A stretch of 64,000 nucleotides of DNA from Ostrinia nubilalis (GCF_963855985.1 NC_087118.1:8489001-8553000), one strand, 5' to 3'. Counted from the first letter of the stretch, positions 41,000 through 52,918 are shown. Numbers and translations: made by a program. The notes: generated from the letters alone by a model not told the origin.

Positions 41000-42404
41000 T
41001 GTGACGCGCCCCGCGACGCATCGACAGCCCTAGCACCGAGCACGGAGATTTTGACAACCCTACGGCTGCGCGGCCGCACGCCGCACGGACCGAGCTAATT
41101 AATATAAGAGACGGCGGCGACCGCGGGCGCCTAGCATTCGCTCCAGTGTTGCCAGAAGGTTACTTTTGTAACCTTTTAGGTTACTTTTGAACTGCTGTGG
41201 TTACTTTTAGGTTACACTAATGAAAAGGTTACTTTTAGGTGATTTTTCAGAAATTGTAGAATTAACTTTACAGGTTATTCAGTAAAAAATATTAATAGTG
41301 ACAATTTAAAAATTATGTCATAAATTGCATTTAAACTTGAATTTGATTTATTATTTGTTAAAAAGAATGAGTTTTAGCGAATGTTTTTCGATAATAAAAC
41401 GCAAATCCATGAAACGTTTTTATACGAATGGTCACTTTTCGAATTTAGATGATCAATTGTATTCATTTTCCATCCATGAACAACCTTACACAATCATCGC
41501 TCCGCACCCCCCCCCCCCCCCCCCCCCCCCCCCGTATGAAGGTTACTTTTTATTCAAAAAGGTTACTTTTTTTATATTTCTGGTAATTTCTGACTAGACC
41601 CGACTGGCAACACTGATTCGCTCGGGAGCCATTGTAACAGCCAGACGTTCGCGCGCGCGTCTATCATTCCCTCGGCTGCATTGCAAAATTTGCAAAGAGT
41701 CCCTAGCGAATAGCTATCCACATTGTTCCCTACTAACCCTAACTGTTCGACTCTGGCTTGATCCGATACCTCGTCATTAATCCGCGGCTTGCCATAAAGC
41801 GTCGTGTCGAGACGTTCTATCGTTGATAGCCAACCGGTTCTCGTCCTTACCGAGTAGTGCATGAGATACTCATCCCGAACCTGCGGTAGCAATCCTGCTG
41901 CCACCCTTCCTGAACTTCACACCCCCTCACCTCGTAGGTCCAACGCCTTTCCCTAGTGGTCGTACTCACTATCGAGGCTTCGGTCTCTGGCTTGAGCTAA
42001 CGAACCATATCCCACCCCCCTAGTTATAAGTATCCAGACTAACACTCGATAAACCTCGCATAGGGCGCCGCCCCTCTCGCGGATACGTAAACTAGTCTCG
42101 GGACGCGGATCGGGCGCGTCGCTATCCTTTTCATTGCCATTAATTAGTAATTGTGATATAACCTGTAAAGTAATCGCTCGTAATAATAATAAACTTAGAG
42201 TCAGTGAAGTTAGAATAAGGAAACTATTGTGGAACCTGAATTATAAGTGCCATTGTGTTATTGATTGTGCGTTTCCTTGGTCGAATATCCCTGTAGGCAT
42301 CCTGGATAGGTTGCCTATCCAGGAGTACCATCGCAGAAGGCGAACTGGGACTTAGTACTAAACAGCGGGGTGTCAGACTGAGCTAGCTTAGACGCCCCGT
42401 TGCA
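41000..42404 (+). repeat. Gypsy-2 3' LTR with MITE insert
   Basis: Same sequence as 32074-32991 except for the hAT MITE at 41144-41615 and a local rearrangement at 42296-42329. Ends CGTTGCA, then ATAT target duplication. Confidence 0.9.
41144..41615. mobile_element. hAT MITE, 472 bp
   Basis: TIRs are CAGTGTTGCCAG and CTGGCAACACTG, with the 8-bp duplication ATTCGCTC at 41136-41143 and 41616-41623. Both features are standard hAT. The uninterrupted 5' LTR shows the empty site. It contains six copies of GGTTACTTTT, all in the same direction, and a 27-base C run (41507-41533). The open frame over part of it is fortuitous. Confidence 0.93.
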
Positions 42405-42532
42405 ATATAAAGTAAGTAAGCTGTGGTAAATGATGCTGATGTTGAATTTAATGATTTTTTGCAATTCGATTTCTTAAGCAACATTGTATTCAACATTGTT
42501 TTTTTACCCTAATAAAGTAAAAAAAAAAAAAA

Positions 42533-42800
42533 TTGGTGAGGTCAGGGTTATAAGGCATGGATTTGTGCTTTCTCAAAACTGTGTGAAGCATATACAACTT
42601 CCTAACTGAAAGAAGGCCACTAATTTGATAAAGACTATGTGTTGGAAATCTTATCTTTTTAAAATACATAACCTTAATTAGGCTACGTTGGGCCCGTTCT
42701 ACATCAATGAAGCGGGTTTTAACTAGGTATACCAGGTATATCTGTACAGCATAGACCTGTCTAAAGCTTTCTGGCAAATGCCTATTCAAAAAGAGGACAA
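42533..42800 (-). pseudogene. LINE C-terminal fragment (minus strand)
   Basis: The minus strand reads LFLNRHLPESFRQVYAVQIY, RFIDVERAQRSLIKVMYFKK and SVRKLYMLHTVLRKHKSMPY, the post-RT tail of a Jockey/CR1-group LINE. It continues past the plus-strand LINE insertion at 19645 with SSLTSFY and a stop. RT and endonuclease are missing. Confidence 0.72.
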
Positions 42801-43360
42801 TGCAAATGGGGGTTAATGCTACTCGCTTCTGTGGGTTTACCCTTGAGACCCCCCCACAAGTGACCCCTGGGTGGTGCCAAATGAGTAGCCAATTTCCGGT
42901 GGTAGGCGTCGGCCGAGACTGGTTACCACCCCCCAGACTAAGCCGCACCGCCAAATGGATTACACCGTGTTCCGGGGCGTGTTCTGGGGAAGCCGTTTCG
43001 GGAGTATGGGTCCGAGCAGTTGCGTGGATTGTGACATCGCCGTTCTGAGTTTAGCGGGGTAGGCGCATCGGGCGCCTGATTCTGGAGGCCAGCGGGATCC
43101 GAAGCACCGTGCACCGCTGGCTGACCGCAGGAAGTTGGGGGCGTGAAAGGCTGCCCCACCACCTAGCGAAAAATCCCAGGATGCTACACCTTGCCGGTTG
43201 GCGACCGGGCGGGAGGACCAGGTGGCCAGGTTCGGGCGTCCCCGCGGTCTCCAGGTCAGGCTCTTAACGGTCTGCTATCCCCATCTGCCTCTCCGGGCGT
43301 ACATGAAAACGCCTCGCTCAACTGCCATACTTCCTCCACTTATTCACTCTCAATAATAAA
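42801..43360 (+). other. 5' region of a plus-strand LINE
   Basis: GC-rich leader (GGGGGTTAATGCTACTCG ... GTGGGTTTACCC) preceding an endonuclease-coding region. Open frames on both strands here do not resemble known proteins. It is probably the 5' UTR or a degraded ORF1 of the LINE whose endonuclease follows. Confidence 0.5.
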
Positions 43361-43998
43361 ATGGTACACAGAACAAGGAAAAAAGTTAAACAGCAGTTGC
43401 ACGTCCTCCCACTCAAAGTGCACCTCACCAACATACGAGGGCTGCACTCCAATCTCTTTGCAGTTAACCACCACCTTGAGACTGAGAAACCGCAGCTGCT
43501 GTTCCTCACAGGGACACAAATCAAATGTCCAGCTGACGCGGGGTACTTGCTCTACCCTGGGTACACATTGGAACACAAATTTCAAGCCCGGGCGGGAGTT
43601 TGCGTCTATGCTCGTGACGACATTTGCATTAAACGTCTCAATAAATGCCTGGAGGTTCTTGGATTCTCTGTGATTTGGGCTTTAGTGGACACGGGCCTAG
43701 AGAAATTACTCTATGCCTGTGTTTACCGTTCGCACAGCGGAGACCTTGAGACAACCCGGCTGTTCGACTAGCACGATACCCTTCTGCGCAGTTGGTCAGT
43801 TTGGGAGACTTGAATGCACGCCATCAGGAATGGCTCTTTCCATACCAGGTGACCGACCATGCCGGGAGAGAGGCACGTAAACTTGCTCTGACACTAGATC
43901 TCTCCCAACTGATAGACTGTTCGACCAGGGTCCCGGACGTCGACACACACAGCCAATTGCCTTGACCTTCTGCTGACATCTGATCCAGACAGATATTC
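43361..43998 (+). pseudogene. LINE endonuclease domain, truncated by Copia
   Basis: The frame begins near PLKVHLTNIRGLHSNL and has LLFLTGTQIKCPADA, PGYTLEHKFQARAGVCVYAR, YACVYRSHSGD and, after a stop (TAG at 43769) and frameshift, LGDLNARHQEWL and DLLLTSDPDRYS. These are APE-type LINE endonuclease blocks (N, E/Q, D-N). GTQ replaces the usual ETQ, so a catalytic Glu may be lost. The frame stops at the Copia LTR; no RT follows. Clade not assigned. Confidence 0.72.
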
Positions 43999-44283
43999 TG
44001 TTGGAATGTAAAACGAAACGACACATTGAGTAGTCTATTATCCAGTAACGTCAAAGTCTAATCTGATACTGCCTATGTCATTGTGACTTCAGATTTTTTT
44101 TTCTCTCTCAATGTCTGATTGTGCCTATGCGGTATCATCTCTGTCGTACATAATAAATATCTACTGTTTTCTCTGCAATCTTTGTTTTTTTTTACCCTAA
44201 CCCATCAGGTTATGGGCCCAGGGAGTCTGTCCCTGTCGCGAGTACATAATTTTGTAATTTTCACAACAATTCGCGCTTTGGTA
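43999..44283 (+). mobile_element. Copia-type LTR and PBS fragment
   Basis: Starts TGTTGGAATGTAAAACG inside the LINE endonuclease. About 200 bp on, AGGTTATGGGCCCAG (44207-44221) matches the Drosophila copia-type PBS, which pairs with an internal half of initiator tRNA-Met. About 60 bp of leader follow, then the 3' tail of LINE-B begins. No Copia gag-pol is present. Confidence 0.6.
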
Positions 44284-44309
44284 AATAGAATAGAATAGAA
44301 TAGAATATT

Positions 44310-45186
44310 TTTTTATTTGAAAGAAAGACATACAAGCAGGAAAAACATAGATACACAATGAAGGAGATACACAAATTAATGTACAGATAGCTGCTTGTGC
44401 TCCTCGGACAAAAAGGCACCCGCTCAGCATACATCAAGACCGCGCCAGGGCTTGTCTCGAAACTGATTTTCAGCGGGGGCCCTCTGTTGTCAGCAGGGGG
44501 GCGCAATGTATAGGAAAAGAAGAAGAAAAACAGGGCAATCATACAAGAGTAAACAAACAAAAAACACCATAACAATTAAATCTACATTGAAATTCAATTC
44601 TATTAAAATTAGATTTTAATTATTTATTTACATAACCAAAACATTTATTTAAAATTAAAATTATTGACTTTTAAACATTCAAATTAAAAATTAATGATTA
44701 CCTAATTAAATTAAAAATTAAAATACATTTCAATATAATGCAAATTAAAATAAGAATTAAAATAAGAAAAAAAATACAAATTACAATAGTTAAATGAAAA
44801 AACACCATTATTTACATGTGGCCATAACCATAAAGTCACAAGTTAGTTATGCAATGTCAATGCCAGAAAAAAGATTGAAACGAACGAACGAACGAACAGA
44901 AGGTGAGTGCCTAACATCCCGCATCGTAAATCAATCAACAATCATTTATGTAATCATGCATTATACAATTAAAATAAGGGAAATTAATAAGAAATTACCA
45001 TCAATAACATTAACATTTAACATGAGCAAAGGATAACCTACAATAAAGTTACAATTTCAGATCAAAAAAGAATACACCGAGTACCCACATACAAACAATA
45101 GCAAAAGAAATAAAATAAAATAAAAACCATGTCCAAAACTAACGGTGCTAAATAATTGAGGACCGCACACTAGGAGTTGGAGAAAT
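44310..45186 (-). other. LINE-B 3' UTR
   Basis: AT-rich, non-coding, between the ORF2 stop at 45187 and the ATTCT tail. Open frames on the plus strand are incidental. A GAAC microsatellite (44879-44896) lies within it. Confidence 0.65.
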
Positions 45187-47277
45187 TCAGATGTGGCTAG
45201 TGGTGGAAGTGGACCCGCCTCCAGGCATGCCGTGCGTACATTTAAGGTAGGATTTTTCAATGACCTTTTGTGAAATAAATAGGTGTTTTTTAAGTTTATT
45301 TCTAAAGGTGGTTTTTACTTGTAGGGCACGCAAAGGAGGAGGCAGGTCATTCCAACATTTAGAAGCAGCAAACCTGAAGGAGCCTCTAAAAGCCGCAGTA
45401 TGATGTTTGGGAGTGTTAAAGACATGGGTACATTCTCTTCTGGGATATCGGCTCAGCTCACGTGCCCACTCCAGCTTCGAGAAAAGGTACTTTGGCTTGG
45501 CCTTACTCAGAATACCAAACATCATAGTAGCGAGATGAAGCTTCCTACGCGCATCCATCTTCAACATGTCTCCAGCATTGAGGAATGGCGTAACATGTGT
45601 ACGAGGTGGAATCGTGAAACAAAACCTAGCGCAGGCATTTTGCACTCTTTGAATAAGTTTAGCTGATTTTGTCAAAATAAATGGACCATAAACAGTATCG
45701 CAATAGTTAAACTTGCTGAGAACCAGTGATTCGCAAAGAGCAATTCGAATCTTCTCACTTAAATATGGTCTTAGTTTGTATAGAAGTTTCAAACGGTAAA
45801 AACTACTTCTAGCACAATCAATGATGTGGTTTTCAAATTTCAAATGGCAATCCATGGCCAATCCCAGATTTTTTACTTTATCAACTCTAACAATAGGCTG
45901 ACCCACAATATTTAAAGTAGTATCATCAAATCTGGCAATGTTCTTGGGAGTACCCATTACAATGAATTGGGATTTTTTAGGATTAAGAGTTAGACAATTC
46001 AGTAAGCACCAAGTATTTATTTAGATCTTGGTTAATTTTATTGACAGCATTCACTTGGTCGGCAGGGGCAAACGGCAGATACAGTTGCAAGTCATCAGCA
46101 TATAAGTGATATTGACAATTCTTTATGCTATGTACGATGTCAGCACTGTACAAAATGTACAGAATTGGGCCCAAAATAGAACCTTGGGGCACACCACGAG
46201 AGACTGTACTCAGCTGCGAGCGCAATAGAGTGCCATCAGTCTGTTTCAGCTCAACATATTGACTACGCTGAGTCAAATAAATAGCTATGAAACCATTTAA
46301 CGGATCTGCTATCGAAACCATAGTATTTTAGTTTGGATGAGAGAAGAGATGTATTGATTGAGTCAAATGCCCGAGAGAAATCAAGCAATGTCAAAATTGT
46401 AACCATGCCACGGTCCTGTCCAGCCAGTATGTTGTCAACCACGTCTGCCAGTGCAGTGGCCGTTCCATAACCCTTCCGAAACCCAGACTGACATTGTGGA
46501 AGTATATCACAGTCCTCAAGGTATCGAGTGACTTGGTCGCACACTATCCTCTCAAGAATTTTAGAAAGGCATAGCAGGATGCTAATAGGCCGTAGTTCCT
46601 CCACCGAGTAAGGATGCCTTGTTTTAGGAATAGGTCTCACAATCGATATTTTCCAATTCTCAGGGAATGTGCTGTCTAGTATAGACTGGTTGACCATCGC
46701 AGTTATGGCTTTAAGGGAGTAGGGTAAGGTTAGCCGGAGCATGTCCAAAGATAGGCCATCATGCCCCCGGGCATTCGACTTCAATCCTCTGATGGTCTTA
46801 AGAACCATCTCCTCACTGACTGTGTGTAGAGAAAAAGTAGCTGCATTGTTATGCCTGTGAAACCAAAGTAGGTCAGTTGAGAAATTGATACTTTATCCTC
46901 ACCTGGCACTTTTTGAAAATGTGCATTGATAAGATCAGGATTGTTAAACATAGAGGGAATATCAGGTAGGTTCCCATTATCTGGCAGTACCGTGCGTTTC
47001 AAGTTCCTCCAAAGTTTTTTTGGGTTACTTAGGTTATTGTTGACATGTGCATTGAAGAAACTAGACTTCTCGCGTTCAATGGCCCCCAGAACCAGATGTC
47101 TCATTGTTTTGTAACTGTCCCTGAGGCTAGCAGTTTTCAACTCCCTGTATCACTTGCTATAAGCATCTCTAACACGAATCATCTTTTTGATAGTGTCTGT
47201 TATCCATGGATGTGGTGGGTGTCTGAATTTGCGCGACCTCACAGGGGCATGGAGATCCATCATACCAATGACACAAC
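45187..47277 (-). pseudogene. LINE-B ORF2 reverse transcriptase and C-terminus
   Basis: RT part of the CR1-group ORF2. Motifs in order are HAPVRSRKFRHPPHPWITDT, NPKKLWRNLKRTVLPD, VPGEDKVSISQLTYFGF, KSNARGHDGLSLDML, LRPISILLCLSKILERIV, GFRKGYGTATAL, LLDFSRAFDSI, SRGVPQGSILGPILYILYSA and YHLYADDLQLYL. The C-terminus has RVQNACARFCF and FRGSFRFAASKCWNDLP. A TGA near 47153 and frameshifts near 46860, 46275 and 46005 break it. At 47278 the I-clade LINE is inserted; the upstream codons resume at 52919. Confidence 0.85.
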
Positions 47278-47409
47278 CGGTAAAAGATTTTTTTTTTCTA
47301 TTTATTAATTTAGGGACTTTTACATAGTATGTCAGTCCCATCATAACCTAATCGTAAACTAAATAACCAAAAAATTAAAAATAACAACAATAAAAAGAAC
47401 GAGTAGCTG

Positions 47410-50400
47410 TCACTGGAGAATCACGGAAACCATGTCGCAAATAAGTTTAGCAGCATCTGATAAAGGGTTGGCTAAAATGCTTTGAAATACTCCTACATCG
47501 AGTGTTTTAAGATTTAGTTGACTCACCAATGACAGCCGCTCTCTTTGGTTCTTGACACATTCCGTCAACAAGTGCTGTACATCATCCGTTTTATCACAAC
47601 ACCTATCACAGTTTGGAGAGTTGGATTTTTTCATTAAGTAAGCGAACTTGTTAGACGGAATGTGACCAGAACGAAGTCTATGTAATAAAACAATATACTT
47701 TCGGCTTAAATTAACATTTGAAAACCACGGTAAGCGAGGAGGTTCACACGACATAGTTTTGTACCAAATGCCTTTTTCTAAAGAGATTTCATTATAATGC
47801 TCTTTCCAAATATTGTAAACTTTATTTTTAAATTTTCCCAATAATTCCGAATATGGTTTAATTTTATTTATTTATTTATTTATTTAAACTTTAATGCCAA
47901 AATAAATTTGTACATAAGGCGAACTTAATGCACTAAAGCATTCTCGACCAGTTTACCTTTGTTTACAATTTCAAATTGAGTGCCATCTATTATTGCCAGT
48001 TTAGCCAGTCGGTCTGCCTCCTCGTTACCTTGCAGCCCTATATGCGAAGGGATCCATTGTAGGTACAAGTGGTTGCCATTTTTACTGCTCTCGTGAATTA
48101 GTTCCAGGATTTTATATGCTATCGGTACACCTCTCAATCCAGAGGCGCATCGAGCAATATGTTGCAAGGCGCTCTTACTGTCAGTGAAAATTAAAGTTTT
48201 TGTGAAGTTATGCTTTTTGGAATAATCGAGTGCATTAAAAATCGCAACCAACTCGGTAGACATTATAGATACATCTGTAGGTATTTTAAATCTTCCCACG
48301 TCCCTCCTAATAATCCACATTACAGTACGCTGCACCTATCCCTCGCTTATCTTTCGAGCCGTCTGTGAAGATTTTAGTCCAACTTGCGTCATACTTTTCC
48401 CAAAGTTCTTTAATGATTTCATTTTTCAAAGCATTCGGTTCAAAAGATTTTTTCGATTTTTTAATACAATCTAGATTTAGCCTAATAATATTCAAAGTAT
48501 CAATTTGAGTGACCCATGTATTGAGAGAATACATTTCCAACGGATACGTAGAACCAACTTCGTAGTTTTTGGTTTCTCTATAAATAGTACTGAGCAAAGG
48601 ATTATTTTTCTTCTCCCAATACCTATTCTGAGTAGCATTGTCTAATTGATCAAGTAAGCCAGTAGTCACTTCATAAGTTTTTGCTTTCAAACAATATTTA
48701 TAGGCCAAATACCTCCTCCTAACAAAAAGTGGAGGAATACAAAGCTCTGTTTCCATGACATGTATTGGAGAACTTTTAATAAAGCCACCAATAATTCGTA
48801 AGGCTTGATTCTGAATTCTGTCCATCTTAGTTATGTGAGTTTTTGCACTGTTATCATACAAAAAGCAACCGAAATCCAGTCGGCTTCTAAGTAGCGCTAT
48901 ATAAAGTCTTCTCAAATGTTTAGGGTGAATTCCCCAACTAGCTCCAGCCAATATTTTCAATACGTTTAAAAATTTAGATACTTTTTCAACTATTTCATTT
49001 ATATGTTTCGTCCAAAGTAAGGACCTATCTAGCCACATTCCCAAATATTTTATGCATTGTGTAGATGATAACGATTGTCCGTTTATTTTAAGATCTAATT
49101 CTTGACTTTTTCTGCCTCTACTAAATATGCAATATTTTGATTTAATAGCAGATAAATCTAATCCTAGAGTTTCCAACTGACTAACCATTTCACATAGAGC
49201 TATTTGCAAATATCTTTCACTGGTTTTAATATTTTTGTGACCAATGTAAAAAATAAAATCGTCAGCATATTGACATATGAATATATTTTCAATATTTTGA
49301 GCTAGTTTAGATGTAATGATATTAAAAATTAGTGGAGATATCGGGTCTCCTTGCGCTAAGCCTTTATCAGTCCATCTTATTAAATCGTTATCTCCTTTTT
49401 GGTTTTTAATTTTAAGATGTCTTTCATTTAGGAAAGACCAAAGATAAACACATATTTCTTCCCTATTTTTAGTTCATCTAACAAGGTAATTGCTTGTGAT
49501 ATAGCTACATTATTATATGCATTTTCGATATCCAGGAAACATGCCACAGTTGGGATATTATGTGTAAAATTAAGTTGAACGTATGTGATTACACGCACCA
49601 AACAATCCAAACATGATTGATCCCGCCTAAATCCGGTAGAATAAAGTGGAAGAATTTTATTTTTCTCTACAATCCACTCCAATCTCTTAGCAACCATAGA
49701 GTGAAAGATTTTGCATAAACAAGACATGAGTGATATGGGTCTCAGCTTAGGAATAGAGTTAGGATCACCACCTGCTTTAGGTATTGGAACAATTAAGATA
49801 TTTCGCCATTGGGTAGGCACATAACTAAATTTAAAAATGGCATTATATAAAATGAGAAGAAATAATTTTTTCTTCCTCAGGCAAGTTATAAATCATAGAA
49901 TGAGAGATGTTGTCCTCACCAGGTGCTGTATCCTTTCTTTTTAAACAGTGAATCAACTCTTGCAAAGTGAAATCTGACTCTAAAAGTTCATTTCTAGAAT
50001 TGAAATGTGGCGCTGGATAAGATGCAGAATCAGGAGTTAGATCTGTCAGGAGTTCATTTCTTTTTTCATCTGGCGCGTAGAATGTTGAGTTTTTAAGACC
50101 TTTTACCCATCTCATAATATGTTGCCAGACCTCTTTAACAGAAGTTGACTCATCAATTTTGCTACAAAAATGACGCCAACTTTGAGCTTTAGCCTGCCCT
50201 ATTAAAAGTCGAGCTTCGTTAACTTTATCTTCCAGTTTTTTTAGGTTTTCAGGAGTTGGGTTACGTCTAAACTGTTTTAAACATAATCTACGCTGCGCTA
50301 CAACATGAGACAAAGAGGGATTCCAGTAAGGTTGAGGTTTGAATTTTGATTCTGGATTACTGCTGATTTTTGTATAGGGGATGCTTTTGCCAGCTGCTTT

Positions 50401-51231
50401 CATGAGGTGATCTTGAAATTTATCATATTCAGATTGTATATTATCTGCTTGAATGTTAGCTGTACAAAACAATCCCTCTAAACAATCTCTATACAATGTC
50501 CAGTCACCTTTCTTATAGTTACGCCGTTTTACTGATTGTATATTACCATGGTAGTTCATAGTTAATTTTATAATCAAGTGGTCACTACCCAAGTTTTCTC
50601 GAGTGACCTGCCATTCAAAATTTATAGCAATATCTGATGATGCAAATGTAATATCCGGCGAACTATTTTGCATGATACCCCTAACTAATTTAATACGTGT
50701 ATGCTGACCGTTATTAAGGTAACTAAAACCATTTTCGAGAGCCGAATCTGATAACTGTATCCCTCTCGTCTCTGTCCTGTATGACCAGTTTAGATGATGC
50801 GCGTTAAAATCTCCAGCTATTAAGGATTTTCTTGGGCATAACATAAATAACTCATCCCAGTCAGATTGAGAGGTTCTAATCGACGACGGACAATACACTG
50901 AAACTATGTATTCTAGATCGCTACAATTTAGTAATTTTATTTTAATTATTTCAATACCCGAATTATTTAAAGTAGTAGGACATACCTGAACCTGGATAGT
51001 TCGATGAGTTATAATAGTTACGCCACCATATCCGTCATCCCTATCGTTTCTATGAAAGTTGTACTCACTAAGATGGACAGATGATTCAGCCTCCAGCCAG
51101 GTCTCGCTTAGGATAGCCACATGGATTTTTTCTTGCCTTAAAAGTGCACCAAAACTAACTAATTTAGGTCTAATAGATTGAGAGTTCCATTGTAGTATAT
51201 TAATCATAGGAGCCCTAGGTCTTTTATCCAT
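47410..51231 (-). pseudogene. I-clade LINE ORF2 (endonuclease, RT, RNase H)
   Basis: From ATG 51231: endonuclease motifs ILQWNSQSIRPK, ILSETWLEAE, IAGDFNAHHLNW and LGSDHLII. RT motifs are GEDNISHSMIYNLP, LRPISLMSCLCKIFHSMV, FRRDQSCLDCLV, ACFLDIENAYNNVAIS, GLAQGDPISPLIFNI and YADDFIFY. RNase H has IFTDGSKDKRGIG, STELVAIFNALD, IFTDSKSALQHI and LQWIPSHIGLQGNEEADRLA. The C-terminus has a CDRCCDKTDDVQHLLTEC finger. Frameshifts lie near 49830, 49470 and 48320, and a 71-bp insert at 47863 adds stops. All RNase H acidic residues are visible. Confidence 0.86.
47863..47933 (-). repeat. 71-bp LINE 3'-tail insertion with (TTTA)n
   Basis: (TTTA)n followed by AACTTTAATGCCAAAATAAA and AAGGCGAACTTAATGCAC. 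Removing it joins ORF2 as LVENALIKPYSELL. A related end lies at 3283-3325. It looks like a dead-on-arrival retroinsertion of a very short 3' end. Confidence 0.65.
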
Positions 51232-52732
51232 AATTTAAATGTTTAAATAATAAATCTAATGCCTCTCCCTTACTAACTAGATTAATTAAATATATCTTGA
51301 TTTCTTCTATAACTACTTTCACAAACGAGCTTATTTTTTCTTCCATACTACAGTCGCTAATAAATATATCTTTTAGTTTCAAGATAAACTTTTTAAACTC
51401 AAACTTTAAAATAGTCTCTTGTTTAGTCTTTTTCACGTTCTCTTGTTTGTTCTGATCCGTTGTTCTGTTAGGCAAAATTAATGATGGAATTTGTTCTTCC
51501 TGATTCTTTTTCTTCTTATGTTTCTTTTTAGATTTTTCTGGTTCATTGCTTGGATTTAATGTTTCAGTATCTTCTTCAAATTCTTGTGTACTATTCGATT
51601 GAGACATATAATCTTCATGTATATCTACTTGCGTTGCTAGTACGCTGCTGTACGTCTTGCTTTTATTCATTTCAGTAGTAAGGTTTGAATTTATGTTTGA
51701 GACAACTGTCGTTCTTTTTTCTTCAGCTTGGTCATGAAGGTAGAAATGAAGAGCTTTTCTTTATGTCATATGTTGTTCCCGCATTATCTTTCTTATAATT
51801 TTTTCTTTCAAAAATATAGGGCAATTTTTGTCTAATGACATATGAGGTCCTTTGCAATTTAAACATCTGTAATTGATAGTTTCACAATTTTCATGGTTGT
51901 TACCGCATTTTGGACATAGTACTTTTTTTGACGGGCAGAATTTAGCTGTATGACCAAATTTCCAGCATATGGAGCACTGAGTGACGGGGAATTCATAAGT
52001 TTCCACCTTAAGCCTGCACCCATATGCATGTACATACGAGGGCAAGGTAGAACTCTTGAAACCGACACGTATTGATTCGCTGTCTACCCATTTTCCATCA
52101 AGGTTTAGGCGTTTCAGTCTTAAAATGGATATTATCTCATGAGGGCTTTCTAACGATTCTTTTATTTCGTCAATATTTATATCGAGGTCCACTCCTTTAA
52201 TAACTCCATATGAGATATTGTTTTCGGAAGTCAGTTGGCATCTATATCCTAAATCGGTCATTTTAGGACAAGAAAGTAACTTTTCAGCATGTTCTTTTGT
52301 GTTAAAGTGGACGAGCACTTTGTTTGGGCTCTTAAATTTGATTCGTTGTATGTTGGTTATGTTTTCTTGTTTTAACAGTTTTGCCATAGCGAATTGTTTG
52401 GGCAGAGTTGTGAGAGAAGTAATGCATACTTGAAAGCTATTTTCCATCTCCTGTGTTTCTTCAGTATTGTTATTGTTGTTGCTGTTCGTGCTATTTTGTT
52501 GTATTATAGAACTAGTGCGTAAAAGCCGCTTCGGTCTCCTTCTAGTAACGGTATTAAAACCTTCTTCACTGTTTTCCTCACTTTCTTCACGGCCGCTCTT
52601 CTCAACATTTCTTGTTATATTTTCAAATTCTATTCCAGAACTGTCGCACTGCAACATGCCGTCCATTTCCGCTTCACATTCATTGATAATTTCAGAGTCA
52701 CTTTTATTATTTTCATCGTCGTTTTCTTCCAT
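51224..52732 (-). pseudogene. I-clade LINE ORF1 (nucleocapsid-like)
   Basis: The acidic, Ser/Asn-rich N-terminus has TRRRPKRLLRTSSI, then an RRM-like fold region (VCITSLTTLPKQ, KVLVHFNTKEHAEKLL). Zinc knuckles are CSICWKFGHTAKFC, CPKCGNNHENC and CLNCKGPHMSLDKNC. A frameshift near 51765 separates the C-terminal part, which reads LHFYLHDQAEEK and a Lys-rich stretch. ORF1 ends at 51224 and overlaps ORF2 by 8 nt (ATGGATAA). Confidence 0.82.
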
Positions 52733-52918
52733 CGTAATATTTTATTGAGGGTAGTTGAAAAAACTTCGCGTTAGCTGACTACGAGTTCGCGACAATAACA
52801 AATGCGTGCGCTCCGTACGCCGTCGCGCGCAAAACTGAACTATAAAATTATTCTAACTCCTCTTTCCCTATTAACATAATTGTTGTGTCGTTTGACTGTG
52901 ATGTTTTGCGGTAAAAGA

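Larger units (their letters stand above)
32074..42404 (+). mobile_element. Internally deleted Ty3/Gypsy element with long LTRs
   Basis: LTRs of 918 bp (32074-32991) and 1405 bp (41000-42404, enlarged by a MITE), with a 4-bp duplication ATAT (32070-32073 and 42405-42408). The PBS is TGGCGCCCAAC, the classical tRNA-Lys type, and the PPT is AAAACAAGGGAGGA. The one ORF is Gag, protease and an integrase zinc finger fused in frame; RT, RNase H and the integrase core are absent. The interior also has a duplicated PBS region, a tandem Helitron array and a long non-coding 3' part. It inserted in the 3' UTR of the LINE at 19646-42532. Confidence 0.9.
19646..42532 (+). mobile_element. 5'-truncated LINE, split by a Helitron and a Gypsy element
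   Basis: A plus-strand LINE 3' part ends in AATAAAG and an A14 tail at 42519-42532. A short direct repeat ATTGGT flanks it (19640-19645 and 42533-42538). Its coding tail lies at 19678-19861 and 31362-31771 and its 3' UTR at 31772-32069 plus 42405-42518. Removing the Helitron closes the frame as WNPYYSKYIESLE. It inserted into the end of another LINE on the minus strand (42533-42800 joined to 19645 and below). Confidence 0.8.
47288..52908 (-). mobile_element. I-clade LINE, full length with small lesions
   Basis: Flanked by the 10-bp duplication CGGTAAAAGA (47278-47287 and 52909-52918). Minus-strand order is 5' UTR (52733-52908), ORF1 with zinc knuckles, ORF2 with endonuclease, RT and RNase H, and a poly-A tail (T10 at 47288-47297). 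Length is 5.6 kb. RNase H after RT and the WNSQSI endonuclease start fit the I clade. A 71-bp LINE-tail insertion and a few frameshifts inactivate it. Confidence 0.9.

Noticed and set aside
52871..52908. LINE-B codons reading AKHHSQTTQQLC
   Set aside because: These bases lie inside the 10-bp duplication of the I-clade LINE and belong to its 5' UTR. The true LINE-B frame jumps to 47277.
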